From Aneurinibacillus soli (lineage in GTDB: Bacteria; Bacillota; Bacilli; Aneurinibacillales; Aneurinibacillaceae): a DNA stretch of 64,000 nt. The DNA is taken from NCBI RefSeq assembly GCF_002355375.1, contig NZ_AP017312.1, forward strand, positions 737,501 through 801,500, given 5' to 3'. Numbering within the stretch: the stretch's first letter is position 1; each line of letters starts with the position of its first letter. Below, piece by piece: positions 22,099-30,368 of this stretch. The notes under the pieces are model-generated. The model saw nothing but the letters and a program-made list of their open reading frames with translations. It did no database searches and was not told the DNA's origin. A program made the translations under genes and the position numbers.

Positions 22099-24423
22099 AT
22101 GCCAACAGAAACAGATATTTTAACCTTTATGCGAGAACAAGTATATCGCCCGATGACTGTCAAGGAGCTCGAAGAAGCTTTTGGTGTTGACTCAGCGAGC
22201 TCGTTTAAGGACTTCGTGAAGATATTGAATCATCTTGAGGATACAGGACAGATTATTCGGACACGGGCGAACCTTTATGGTGTGCCGGAAAAAATGAATT
22301 TAATTCGCGGCCGCCTGCAGGGGCACGCCAAAGGATTTGGATTCGTCATTCCGGAAGAAAAAGGGCAGCAGGATGTGTATGTAAGCGCCGATGATATGCA
22401 CGGGGCGTTAAATGGAGATACCGTACTGGTACGTTTGAATCCGAACGCGCGTGGTCCGCGCCTTGAAGGAGAAATTGTGCGTGTTGTGAATCGCGGCAAT
22501 GCGATGATCGTTGGTACATACCAGGATGAGAAGCATTACGGATTTGTCATAACGGATGACAAGCGGATCTCGAAAGATATTTTCATTCCAAAAGGGCAGT
22601 CGATGGGTGCTGTTGATGGTCATAAAGTGGTGGTCGAAATCATACGCTATCCAGAGACAGGCCGGGGAAATCCGGAAGGCTCGGTGGTGGAAATTCTCGG
22701 CCACAAAAACGATCCGGGTGTTGACATTCTGTCGATTATTCGCAAGTACAGTTTGCCAGAGAGCTTCCCGGATGATGTCATGAAAGAAGCAGAAGCTGTG
22801 CCGGAGACAATCAGTGAAGACGAGATACAGGGCCGTCGTGACCTGCGTGATCGTGTGATGGTGACGATTGACGGTGCGGATGCTAAAGACCTCGATGATG
22901 CGGTATCAATTGAAACGCTACCGAACGGCCATTACCGTCTCGGTGTACATATTGCAGACGTCAGCTACTATGTAAAGGAAGGCTCCGTACTTGATACGGA
23001 AGCTTTTAATCGCGGGACAAGTGTGTATCTCGTCGACCGCGTAATCCCAATGCTTCCACATCGTTTGTCGAATGGGATTTGTAGCTTGAATCCAAAGGTA
23101 GACCGACTGACACTGTCATGCGACATGGAAATTGATTCCGAAGGCAATGTGGTCAACCATGACATTTATGAAAGTGTCATTCGGACGAATGAGCGGATGA
23201 CATATTCGGATGTATATAAAATTTTGGAAGAAAATGATCAGGAACTTATTGCACGCTATGGCGAACTGGTGGATCATTTCCGCGCGATGAAAGAACTGGC
23301 GCTTACGCTGCGTCACTTCCGGATGGAGCGTGGAGCGATTGACTTTGACTTCGGCGAAGCGAAGATTCTGGTAGACCGGGAAGGGAATCCGACAGAAGTG
23401 CGGATGCGCGAGCGAACAATTGCCGAGCGTTTGATCGAAGAGTTCATGCTGAAGGCGAATGAAACAGTAGCCGAGCATTTCAACACGATGCGCGTGCCGT
23501 TCATCTATCGAATTCACGAAGACCCGGACAGCGACCGCTTGCAGACGTTCCTGGAGTTTGTAACGAACTTCGGTTATTTCGTCCGGGGCAATTCGACCGA
23601 TATTCACCCGCGCACATTGCAGACGTTGCTTGAGCAGGCAAAAGATACGCCGGAGGAGACTGTGATCTCGAAGGTTATGCTGCGCTCGATGAAACAGGCG
23701 AAGTACGATGCGGAAAACCATGGTCACTTCGGTCTGGCGGCCGAGTTCTATACGCACTTTACGTCGCCGATTCGTCGTTATCCAGACTTAATTGTACATC
23801 GTATGATTCGTGAATCGCTCAAGTCGGGCGGATTCACACCAGAGCGCATCCAGGAGTGGACATTAAAAATGCCGGAGGTTGCCAAACAGTCATCCGAGCG
23901 GGAGCGCAATGCGGTGGATGCGGAGCGCGAGACAGATGATCTAAAAAAATCAGAATTCATGCTGCGTCATATGAATGAAGAATTCGATGGAATTATCAGC
24001 AGTGTAGCGGCCTTCGGGATGTTTATCGAGCTGCCGAATACGATTGAAGGTATGGTTCATATTAGCAACCTGACAGACGATTATTACGACTTCCATGAGA
24101 AGCAATACGCGCTTGTCGGTCAGCGCACCGGACGCATTTTCCGCATCGGGGATGAAGTAAAAGTGCGTGTAGTGAATGTGGATGTGGACGAGCATACGAT
24201 TGATTTTGAAGTCGTGGGTCTGCCAAAAAGCAAGCGTACATCACGTGATGGTGGAGTACGCAAAGCAAAAGTCATCCAGGCGACGACATCCGAACGCAAG
24301 CATCGGGGCAAAGGAAAACCGACGCAAGGCAAGGATAATCCGTTCTGGAAAGAAGCAATTGATAAGAAGAAAAGCAAGAAAACTGGCGGCGCGAAGTCAT
24401 CGAAGAAAAAGAAGAAAAAATGA
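22099..24423 (+). CDS. rnr: ribonuclease R
   Basis: 774 residues; ATG 22099 is preferred because GAGGAGGG lies 8 bases upstream (an earlier ATG at 22084 contains that site). 3'-5' exoribonuclease active on structured RNA. Order: N-terminal winged helix, cold-shock/OB domains ([15 protein letters not shown]), the RNB catalytic domain with [15 protein letters not shown], then S1 ([26 protein letters not shown]), and a very basic tail of Lys/Ser runs that in RNase R binds RNA and ribosomes or tmRNA. Immediately upstream of smpB and ssrA, with which it cooperates in trans-translation quality control. Confidence 0.97.
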   Translation: MPTETDILTFMREQVYRPMTVKELEEAFGVDSASSFKDFVKILNHLEDTGQIIRTRANLYGVPEKMNLIRGRLQGHAKGFGFVIPEEKGQQDVYVSADDMHGALNGDTVLVRLNPNARGPRLEGEIVRVVNRGNAMIVGTYQDEKHYGFVITDDKRISKDIFIPKGQSMGAVDGHKVVVEIIRYPETGRGNPEGSVVEILGHKNDPGVDILSIIRKYSLPESFPDDVMKEAEAVPETISEDEIQGRRDLRDRVMVTIDGADAKDLDDAVSIETLPNGHYRLGVHIADVSYYVKEGSVLDTEAFNRGTSVYLVDRVIPMLPHRLSNGICSLNPKVDRLTLSCDMEIDSEGNVVNHDIYESVIRTNERMTYSDVYKILEENDQELIARYGELVDHFRAMKELALTLRHFRMERGAIDFDFGEAKILVDREGNPTEVRMRERTIAERLIEEFMLKANETVAEHFNTMRVPFIYRIHEDPDSDRLQTFLEFVTNFGYFVRGNSTDIHPRTLQTLLEQAKDTPEETVISKVMLRSMKQAKYDAENHGHFGLAAEFYTHFTSPIRRYPDLIVHRMIRESLKSGGFTPERIQEWTLKMPEVAKQSSERERNAVDAERETDDLKKSEFMLRHMNEEFDGIISSVAAFGMFIELPNTIEGMVHISNLTDDYYDFHEKQYALVGQRTGRIFRIGDEVKVRVVNVDVDEHTIDFEVVGLPKSKRTSRDGGVRKAKVIQATTSERKHRGKGKPTQGKDNPFWKEAIDKKKSKKTGGAKSSKKKKKK

Positions 24424-24432
24424 GCATAGCCT

Positions 24433-24464
24433 GGGGGGCGCTTCTGCTGCGCTCCCTTTTTTTT
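24433..24464 (+). terminator. terminator after rnr
   Basis: GGGGGCGC pairs with GCGCTCCC (one G-T) around TTCTGCT, followed by eight T. It means smpB must use its own promoter. Confidence 0.88.
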
Positions 24465-24492
24465 ATGTGTATTTTTGTAGAATCCGAAGCCT

Positions 24493-24736
24493 GGTGGTGG
24501 GAGGAAAGAAGAGAGAAGCCGTTCGCTTCGGTACGCTTGGCAGAGAAGTGTCAACTGTCCGCTCCAGAAAGCCCGGTGAACTCGCCTGCAAAAGAGGACC
24601 CACGATGTTTGTTCAGGAAGGGTTGCAGGCAAAGGCCCGTTCACCGTTCTTCTTCCGCTAGGGAATCGCGGACAGTCCATGCTTCCCTGCAAGGCGTACC
24701 AAGTGACAGGTGTCTTCCTTCTCTGCTCCTTCACTA
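24493..24736. repeat. long-hairpin structured repeat, copy C
   Basis: About 244 bp between rnr and smpB. The arms pair imperfectly over their whole length (GAAGCCGTTCGCTTCGGTAC region with GTACCAAGTGACAGG region). The internal stem is GCCTGCAA/TTGCAGGC (24584-24591 with 24623-24630). On the minus strand the 31-nt loop contains AACATCGTGGGTCC. CTGTCCGCTCC is on the 5' arm (24555-24565), and a related copy in reverse complement (GCGGACAG) lies on the 3' arm at 24668. It is about 80 percent identical to copy E in the opposite direction. Confidence 0.85.
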
Positions 24737-24861
24737 CATGTTGATAAAATCCAAACTCATCACGTTCATTTTTGATGTGTTGTACTTTCCTTGCAGCTTT
24801 TTTGCCGATATGGTTTTGTGGTACTATGTAAAGATAGATCAAAGGAAGAAGGAGACCGCCT

Positions 24862-25326
24862 ATGGGTAAGGAAGGGATTAAAGTTGTCGCGCAGAACAAA
24901 AAGGCGCGTCATGATTACTTTATTGAAGAAACAATGGAGGCAGGCATCGTCCTGACGGGAACGGAGATCAAGTCCATTCGCCGGGGACGGGTGAATCTGA
25001 AGGATAGCTACGCCCGAATTCGTGACGGGGAAGCATTCGTGCTGAACATGCATATTAGTGAGTACGAGCAGGGGAACCGTTATAACCATGATCCGCTGCG
25101 GGAGCGTAAGCTGCTGCTCCATCGCGCAGAGATTCATCGCCTGATTGGGCAGACGAAGATTCACGGGTTAACACTCGTGCCACTGCGTTTGTATCTGAAG
25201 GGTGGCTTCTGCAAGATCGAGATCGGCATAGCCAAGGGTAAGAAAAACTATGACAAGCGCGAGTCGCTCAAGCAGAAGGATGCGAAGCGAGAAGTGGAGC
25301 GCGCACTGCGGGAGCGGAACCGCTAA
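24862..25326 (+). CDS. smpB: SsrA-binding protein SmpB
   Basis: 154 residues, the normal size. An OB-fold protein that binds tmRNA and delivers it to stalled ribosomes. [29 protein letters not shown] opens the fold, [24 protein letters not shown] is the tmRNA-binding part, and the C-terminal basic tail ([21 protein letters not shown]), which reads the empty mRNA channel, is complete. ATG 24862 follows AAGGAG. The tmRNA gene lies 131 bp downstream. Confidence 0.97.
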   Translation: MGKEGIKVVAQNKKARHDYFIEETMEAGIVLTGTEIKSIRRGRVNLKDSYARIRDGEAFVLNMHISEYEQGNRYNHDPLRERKLLLHRAEIHRLIGQTKIHGLTLVPLRLYLKGGFCKIEIGIAKGKKNYDKRESLKQKDAKREVERALRERNR

Positions 25327-25457
25327 TTGCCTGGTAACATACCCAGCATCAGGAAGCACGGTGTTTATTGCACCGTATAGCAAGGTGTGATATACTACGA
25401 ATACAGCCTGATACGTCAGGCAATGTGCTCTCACATTTCCCGGGAGCTTCCCATTGC

Positions 25458-25819
25458 GGGGGCGTTCTGGATTCGACGGGGATGGTTCGAGCATGAGTAG
25501 CGAGCCGGTGGGTTGCGATTCCGTTAACAACGCAAGCGTAAATACAAACGCTAAAACACAAAACAACTTCGCTTTAGCTGCCTAATAAGCAGTAGCGGTC
25601 TTATCTCTCCATCGTCCATGTGGCGGGAATAAGACTCACCCTTTAGTGGACTACGCCTAACGCTTCCGTCTGGAGCCGAGGGAAGAGATCAATCAGACTA
25701 GCCTATCAGGTAGTGGGTTACCTGGCAGCCCGGTAGGCGAATCAACCACAGGCAACTGCGCTCGGAGAAGCTTATGTCATCGGAGTCTTCGGACGTGGGT
25801 TCGATTCCCACCGCCTCCA
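25458..25819 (+). ncRNA. ssrA: transfer-messenger RNA (tmRNA)
   Basis: The tRNA-like ends pair: GGGGGCG (25458-25464) with CGCCTCC (25812-25818), discriminator A, CCA not encoded. The T arm GTGGGTTCGATTCCCACC is clear. The reading frame is at 25541-25582 by alignment with Bacillus: NTNAKTQNNFALAA (14 residues), followed by TAATAA. The ALAA end is the usual ClpXP signal. The resume codon would then be AAT (Asn); most Bacilli use Ala or Gly there, so the exact resume point is uncertain. Pseudoknot-forming repeats follow the frame. Works with SmpB and RNase R encoded next door. Confidence 0.96.
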
Positions 25820-25860
25820 TCATACATATAGATGGAGAGAATACGAATATAAAATAAAGT

Positions 25861-25890
25861 AGATCAGCTAACGGTATGGCTGATCTTTTT
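25861..25890 (+). terminator. terminator after ssrA
   Basis: AGATCAGC pairs with GCTGATCT around a 10-nt loop, followed by TTTT. Confidence 0.88.
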
Positions 25891-25941
25891 ACTCCCTTGT
25901 TTTTGAAGAACTGAATAAAAGCTAAAAGGGGAGGGATAGCA

Positions 25942-26226
25942 GTGGAAGAATGGTTCCTGTTATTGTCAGCAGATGATATCGATACACTGCTAGCTTTTGT
26001 CTCAGCTTGTATTGCTGCTGTTCTTTTATTTAGGTATGGTAGTAACAGCTGCAAAGTATCTAAAACTAATACAAACTTCAATAAAACGCCGAAGCTTGTT
26101 AAAGCGAATATCAATCCAAACGTAATCGAGACGTATCCGGTTCAGCCAATGAACAACATTTTGCATACACGCTGTATTTCTATAAGAAGCGGTGATGAAG
26201 AACCGCTTATCTCTTTTCCTGTGTAA
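25942..26226 (+). CDS. small single-pass membrane protein, unknown
   Basis: GTG start behind GGGGAGGG; 94 residues. One hydrophobic segment at residues 14-31 (IDTLLAFVSACIAAVLLF) is followed by a polar Asn/Lys-rich tail. I do not recognise it. It is followed 34 bp later by a 43-residue hydrophobic protein with an equally strong ribosome site, and the pair shares one terminator, so both are probably made together as a small two-protein unit. Confidence 0.6.
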   Translation: MEEWFLLLSADDIDTLLAFVSACIAAVLLFRYGSNSCKVSKTNTNFNKTPKLVKANINPNVIETYPVQPMNNILHTRCISIRSGDEEPLISFPV

Positions 26227-26260
26227 CCTTATCAAATAATTTTCACAGGAGGAGAGCGCT

Positions 26261-26392
26261 ATGCTACATTTAATTGGGGAAGGACTTTTGTATTTTGTTG
26301 GATTACCTTTGTTTGCTTTTCAAACGTTTGGAGGTCTGCAATCGTTAGTTCAACTTTTTGCAGATGTTTCTCAATATACGAATCATTATTAA
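26261..26392 (+). CDS. 43-residue hydrophobic microprotein
   Basis: Begins MLHLIGEGLLYFVGLPLF, hydrophobic for its first 20 residues, and ends VSQYTNHY. Very strong AGGAGGAG 6 bases before ATG 26261; stop TAA at 26390, with terminator immediately after. Not recognised. The strong site, the proper spacing and the terminator support translation. Could be a membrane toxin-like, regulatory or peptide-signal protein; nothing in the sequence decides. Confidence 0.6.
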   Translation: MLHLIGEGLLYFVGLPLFAFQTFGGLQSLVQLFADVSQYTNHY

Positions 26393-26401
26393 TGAGCAAG
26401 A

Positions 26402-26435
26402 AACCCTTTAGGAGAAATCCTGAAGGGCTTTTTTA
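26402..26435 (+). terminator. terminator after the two small genes
   Basis: CCCTTTAGGA pairs with TCCTGAAGGG around GAAA (one T-G pair), followed by CTTTTTTAT. Confidence 0.88.
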
Positions 26436-26513
26436 TATTAAAAAGTTTAGTTGCTAAGTTTAGCGTGTAATGCAAAGAGAGCAGCCTTGTAGGTTGCTCT
26501 TTCTACATCCATT

Positions 26514-27545
26514 TTATAGTGAGGAGAGTGGCTCGGGTTCGGGTTTGCCAAAATAATATCCCTGGAACATCTCGTAGCCAATGCTGCTCAAAAACAAAAA
26601 ATCTTCCTCCGTTTCAATTCCTTCCGCAAGTGGTACGGCCCCCATGTCAGTAGCCATCTGGGCGACCGAGCGAGCGACACGCTGTTTCCCGGCATCATGA
26701 CTTACACCTCTCGCGAATTCAAGGGCGAGCTTCACGATGTCCGGTTCCAGTTCAGATAATACCCGCAGGCTGTTATAACCTGTCCCTACATCATCAAGTG
26801 CATACTTGAAGCCATGTTCCCGATAGGATTGGAGGATGGATTTAAGGTGTTCCATATTTTTGATTTCTTCACTTTCGACTACTTCAAAGATGATGTTCTC
26901 CGGTTTTGCTCCGGTCTGCTGCACCAATTCGAACGTAGAGGATAGGCAGTGATCCGGTCGATAAATCGCAGAGGGTAAAAAGTTGATAAATAAAAGTTTA
27001 TCTGTAATCATGCGACTATTTTTAACAGCTTCCAGGCGGCAAAGTTGGTCGAGGGCAAACAATTTATCACGTGTACGAGCGGCTTCGAACATTTGAGCGG
27101 GTGGGATAATGTCCCCCTTAATGTCGACACCACGTGACAGCAGTTCATAGCCAATAATATCTACAGTACCTTCCGTTTGACGGTGTACAATCGGTTGATA
27201 AAACGTACGAATGGCCCGATTCATGATTACTGTATCAATCCATTCCGCTTGTCGTTCAGCATGGAAACTCGCAATCGGCTGAAGACTTTCAAGCCCGAAT
27301 AGAGGGTCGGATGCATCGGAGAAAAAGGCATGTACGGTAGACGGATCAGTCTGGGTAAAGAAATAGTCAAGCAGGGTGCAAAAAATAGATTCTTTCATCC
27401 AATACATGCGGTCGTTGAGTTGTTTCCATGAATCGGTTCCATAAATGGAAAGGTAGGGAGTAAGCGTCTTGAGAAGTTTTTTGTCTGCGAAATATACCGT
27501 ATATCCCTGGGAAGTTAGGTAGCATGCATCACAAAATATGGACAT
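26514..27545 (-). CDS. EAL-domain cyclic-di-GMP phosphodiesterase, Fur-controlled
   Basis: 343 residues, start ATG behind AAGGAGAT. The first 110 residues are an N-terminal region without recognised motif. From residue 115 a full EAL domain follows: YELLSR (the EAL-motif glutamate kept, alanine replaced), FINFLPSAI, IFEVVESEEI, YALDDVGTGYNSL, PDIVKL, and AEGIETEED, containing the metal ligands and general base, so activity on c-di-GMP is expected. No membrane segment. A Fur box sits right at its predicted start of transcription (27574-27588), linking second-messenger breakdown to iron. Confidence 0.88.
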   Translation of the reverse strand: MSIFCDACYLTSQGYTVYFADKKLLKTLTPYLSIYGTDSWKQLNDRMYWMKESIFCTLLDYFFTQTDPSTVHAFFSDASDPLFGLESLQPIASFHAERQAEWIDTVIMNRAIRTFYQPIVHRQTEGTVDIIGYELLSRGVDIKGDIIPPAQMFEAARTRDKLFALDQLCRLEAVKNSRMITDKLLFINFLPSAIYRPDHCLSSTFELVQQTGAKPENIIFEVVESEEIKNMEHLKSILQSYREHGFKYALDDVGTGYNSLRVLSELEPDIVKLALEFARGVSHDAGKQRVARSVAQMATDMGAVPLAEGIETEEDFLFLSSIGYEMFQGYYFGKPEPEPLSSL

Positions 27546-27573
27546 GTCAATCTCCTTGTGTAAAATATGGTAA

Positions 27574-27588
27574 TGATTTCAATTATCA
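27574..27588. promoter_or_regulatory. Fur box at the EAL gene promoter
   Basis: TGATTTCAATTATCA matches the 7-1-7 Fur consensus at 13 of 15 positions (two mismatches in one half). On the minus strand a TATAAT (27588-27593) borders it, so the box covers the start point. Confidence 0.65.
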
Positions 27589-27673
27589 TTATACTATATA
27601 TGTCTTATGTCATGGGTATTTATATAAATGTAAATAAAGAATTTGGGTAAAGCTAGAAGCAGGAGGGAGTCTG

Positions 27674-28558
27674 GTGGAATACATAAAAGTACAAACGAAG
27701 AAGCATAAGAAGCTCACGAAAGCTAAAATTATTCGCCGAACGTTGTTTATTTTTCTTGGAGCGGCTCTTGTTTCGATTGGTCTGGAAATCTTTCTCGTCC
27801 CTAATAACATTATTGATGGGGGAATCGTGGGTATCTCGATTATTCTCTCCCATCTTACCGGGCTTACGCTCGGGCTGTTTCTCTTCCTGTTGAATCTTCC
27901 TTTTCTCATTATTGGATATAAACAGATTGGCAAGACGTTTGCGATTTCTACATTGTTTGGGGTTACGGTGATGTCGATTGGTACTTCACTCCTGCATCCT
28001 GTTTCGAGCATGACAGAAGACCCGCTGTTAGCGGCTGTATTTGGAGGCATTATTCTTGGGATTGGCGTCGGGCTGGTGATCCGATACGGAGGGTCGCTGG
28101 ATGGAACGGAGATTGTGGCGATTCTCTTCAACAAGAAGCTTCCCTTCTCAGTTGGGGAAACGGTTATGTTCTTTAACATCTTTATTCTCGGCAGTGCAGG
28201 CTTTGTATTTGGCTGGGATCGGGCGATGTATTCACTGATTGCTTATTTTATCGCATTCAAAATGATTGATGTGACGATTCTTGGTCTGGATGAATCGCGT
28301 TCAGTCTGGATTATTAGTGACAAAGATGAAGAGATTGGAGATGCACTTCTTAGGCGCCTTGGACGTGGTGTGACGTATTTAAGCGGAGAAGGGGCATATA
28401 CGGGTGAGCGAAAGAAGGTTGTGTTTTGTGTCATCAGTCGCTTGGAGGAAGCGAAGCTGAAGACAATTATTGAAGATATTGATCCCGGGGCGTTTTTGGC
28501 TGTCGGGGCGATTAGTAATGTAAAAGGTGGAAACTTTAAGAAGAGAAGTATTCATTAG
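27674..28558 (+). CDS. YitT-family membrane protein
   Basis: 294 residues; GTG 27674 follows AGGAGGGAG. Five to six membrane segments in the first 205 residues, beginning RTLFIFLGAALVSIGLEIFLVP with the family signature NNIIDGGIVGISIILS, then a C-terminal soluble DUF2179 domain (RGVTYLSGEGAYTGERKKVVFCVISR). Many paralogues of this family occur in Bacilli; roles are largely unassigned. Transcribed away from the EAL gene. Confidence 0.9.
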   Translation: MEYIKVQTKKHKKLTKAKIIRRTLFIFLGAALVSIGLEIFLVPNNIIDGGIVGISIILSHLTGLTLGLFLFLLNLPFLIIGYKQIGKTFAISTLFGVTVMSIGTSLLHPVSSMTEDPLLAAVFGGIILGIGVGLVIRYGGSLDGTEIVAILFNKKLPFSVGETVMFFNIFILGSAGFVFGWDRAMYSLIAYFIAFKMIDVTILGLDESRSVWIISDKDEEIGDALLRRLGRGVTYLSGEGAYTGERKKVVFCVISRLEEAKLKTIIEDIDPGAFLAVGAISNVKGGNFKKRSIH

Positions 28559-28661
28559 GAAAGAGTAGAGGATGAAAGTAGCTTGTCATAATCAAGAGCG
28601 GGAAGGTAGATAAGTCTAAAAATTTCCTCTATACTAATTCATAGTAGCGGAGGTGGATAAA

Positions 28662-29558
28662 TTGGGACAAACATCTAACAAACAAACAATCGGTTTTATC
28701 GGTACAGGCGTCATGGGCAAAAGCATGGCAGGACACCTCATGGCAGGTGGTCATCCGGTACTTGTCTACACACGTACGAAAGAAAAAGCAGCGGATCTGC
28801 TGGAGAAGGGTGCCATCTGGAAAGATACCGTAGCAGAACTGGCAGCTGAGGCGGACGTTGTCATCACAATGATTGGATACCCGAAAGATGTAGAAGAAGT
28901 ATATCTTGGCGAAGGCGGCATTTTCGCACATGCGAAGCCTGGTACATATGCGATTGATATGACAACATCAAGCCCAATTCTGGCGCGGCGGATTTATGAA
29001 GCCGCTCAGGAAAAAGGCATTCATGTATTGGATGCTCCGGTATCCGGTGGTGATGTGGGAGCACAGAACGCTCGTCTGTCGATTATGGTTGGCGGGAATA
29101 AAGAGGACTTTGACGCGATGGTTCCGATTTTTGAGAAGATGGGAACGAACATCGTGTATCAAGGAAAAGCAGGGGCGGGTCAGCATACGAAAATGTGCAA
29201 CCAGATCGCGATTGCATCCGGTATGATTGGGGTATGTGAAGCGATGATTTATGCGAAGAATGCGGGGCTTGATCAGCGAACCGTGCTCAAAAGCATTGAA
29301 ACAGGAGCGGCAGGTAGCTTCTCTCTCAGTAATCTCGCACCACGCATGATCGACGGCAACTTTGATCCAGGCTTTTATGTGAAGCATTTCATCAAGGATA
29401 TGGGCATTGCGCTTGAATCGGCGAAAGAAATGGGCCTATGGACACCGGGGCTTGAATTGACGAAGAAGCTGTATGAGGAACTTGCGGCTAAAGGCGAAGA
29501 AAATAGCGGCACACACGCTCTGTATAAGCTACTTGATACCCAAAAACATGCAGAATAA
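28662..29558 (+). CDS. ykwC: beta-hydroxyacid dehydrogenase of the YkwC type
   Basis: 298 residues from TTG 28662 (GGAGGT eight bases before it; a GTG at 28653 would overlap that site). NAD(P)-dependent: GFIGTGVMGKSMAGHLMAGG binds the dinucleotide, DAPVSGGDVGAQN is the substrate loop and GQHTKMCNQIAIA contains the catalytic lysine. The sequence follows B. subtilis YkwC closely (GYPKDVEEVYLG, KEKAADLLEKGAIWKDTV). The natural substrate is uncertain; relatives act on 3-hydroxyisobutyrate, tartronate semialdehyde or succinic semialdehyde. Confidence 0.9.
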   Translation: MGQTSNKQTIGFIGTGVMGKSMAGHLMAGGHPVLVYTRTKEKAADLLEKGAIWKDTVAELAAEADVVITMIGYPKDVEEVYLGEGGIFAHAKPGTYAIDMTTSSPILARRIYEAAQEKGIHVLDAPVSGGDVGAQNARLSIMVGGNKEDFDAMVPIFEKMGTNIVYQGKAGAGQHTKMCNQIAIASGMIGVCEAMIYAKNAGLDQRTVLKSIETGAAGSFSLSNLAPRMIDGNFDPGFYVKHFIKDMGIALESAKEMGLWTPGLELTKKLYEELAAKGEENSGTHALYKLLDTQKHAE

Positions 29559-29572
29559 TGAATAGGCATATG

Positions 29573-29604
29573 GAAACAGCTTACCAAATGGTAGGCTGTT
29601 TTCG
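29573..29604 (+). terminator. terminator after the ykwC-like gene
   Basis: GAAACAGCTTACCA pairs with TGGTAGGCTGTTTTC around AA, with T after the stem. Confidence 0.85.
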
Positions 29605-29705
29605 TTATAAATAAAGGAATTATGTCCATCTGTCTCCTAGTGTTTGAACTAAACTTTTCCGGTAAAGTAAGGAACGTAGACAAACAAGCAGAAAATTCTA
29701 CAGTT

Positions 29706-29733
29706 AGGTGGGAACAGGTGGAACTCCCACTCC
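29706..29733 (+). promoter_or_regulatory. leader hairpin before the NlpC/P60 gene
   Basis: AGG-TGGGA and TCCCACTCCT form an imperfect stem in the 5' leader about 30 bp before the start codon of the hydrolase. NlpC/P60 genes of Bacilli are often under riboswitch control, but I see neither the c-di-AMP nor the c-di-GMP core motifs here. Confidence 0.35.
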
Positions 29734-29762
29734 TTACACACAAAGGGAGGAGACGGTTCAAC

Positions 29763-30296
29763 ATGAAGAAAAGATGGGCATCGATTGTACTTACAGGAAT
29801 GGTGGCAGTCAGTGCGTTTGCAGGTACGGTATCTACTGCATCAACGGCATCTGCTGCAAGCATTTCTGTGACCGCACAAAAAGGATCAGCTGTAAATATC
29901 GCCAATGAGCAAAAGGTTATTAATAACATAATTCAAACAGGGAAAAATCTGATTGGACAGGCTCGGTATAACCATACATATAATGCGCCGTATACTATGG
30001 ATTGTTCGGGATTCACGTATTATATTTTCAAGAAGAATGGCATTGACTTAAAGACGCGGGACGATGATAAGCAAGTTTCCTATGGCAAATATGTTCCGAA
30101 GAGTCAGATAAAGCCCGGAGATCTGATATTCTATAATGCGAACAAACCGAGCAAAGATGTTACGCATGTGGGTGTATACATTGGTGACGGAAAAGTACTG
30201 CACATGGCAAACTCAACATCAAATGTAACGATTAGCAAATTAAGTGGAAGCTGGCATACGGCTAACTATTTGACAGCACGTCGTGTAATTGAATAG
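29763..30296 (+). CDS. secreted NlpC/P60 cell-wall peptidase
   Basis: 177 residues; ATG 29763 behind GGGAGGAG. Signal peptide MKKRWASIVLTGMVAVSAFAG with an AXA cleavage site near residue 32 (STASAAS). The catalytic cysteine is in YTMDCSGFTYYIF, the histidine in VTHVGVYIGDGKVLHM, and a second polar residue in STSNV. It should cut peptidoglycan stem peptides (gamma-D-glutamyl-diamino acid bond). A minimal enzyme without cell-wall-binding repeats, so it is probably free or weakly attached. Confidence 0.9.
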   Translation: MKKRWASIVLTGMVAVSAFAGTVSTASTASAASISVTAQKGSAVNIANEQKVINNIIQTGKNLIGQARYNHTYNAPYTMDCSGFTYYIFKKNGIDLKTRDDDKQVSYGKYVPKSQIKPGDLIFYNANKPSKDVTHVGVYIGDGKVLHMANSTSNVTISKLSGSWHTANYLTARRVIE

Positions 30297-30318
30297 AGGA
30301 GCCAAAAGATCTCCAAGC

Positions 30319-30362
30319 AAAAATGCAGCCTATCTCTTAGTGAAGAGAAGGCTGCATTTTTT
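30319..30362. terminator. bidirectional terminator, near-copy of 31908-31951
   Basis: AAAAATGCAGCC / GGCTGCATTTTT with an extended inner stem (ATCTCTT, AAGAGA). Lies between two convergent genes. A nearly identical hairpin lies on the other side of the minus-strand gene. Confidence 0.9.
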
Positions 30363-30368
30363 AAGAGT

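Noticed and set aside
24120-24899. Open frames on either strand through hairpin repeat C and similar ones through D and E
   Set aside because: They follow the repeat and change with its arms; no start signals, and the proteins of different copies do not match each other.
29605-29762. Possible c-di-AMP (ydaO) or c-di-GMP riboswitch in the leader of the NlpC/P60 gene
   Set aside because: Conserved core motifs of both classes are missing; only one imperfect hairpin is seen.
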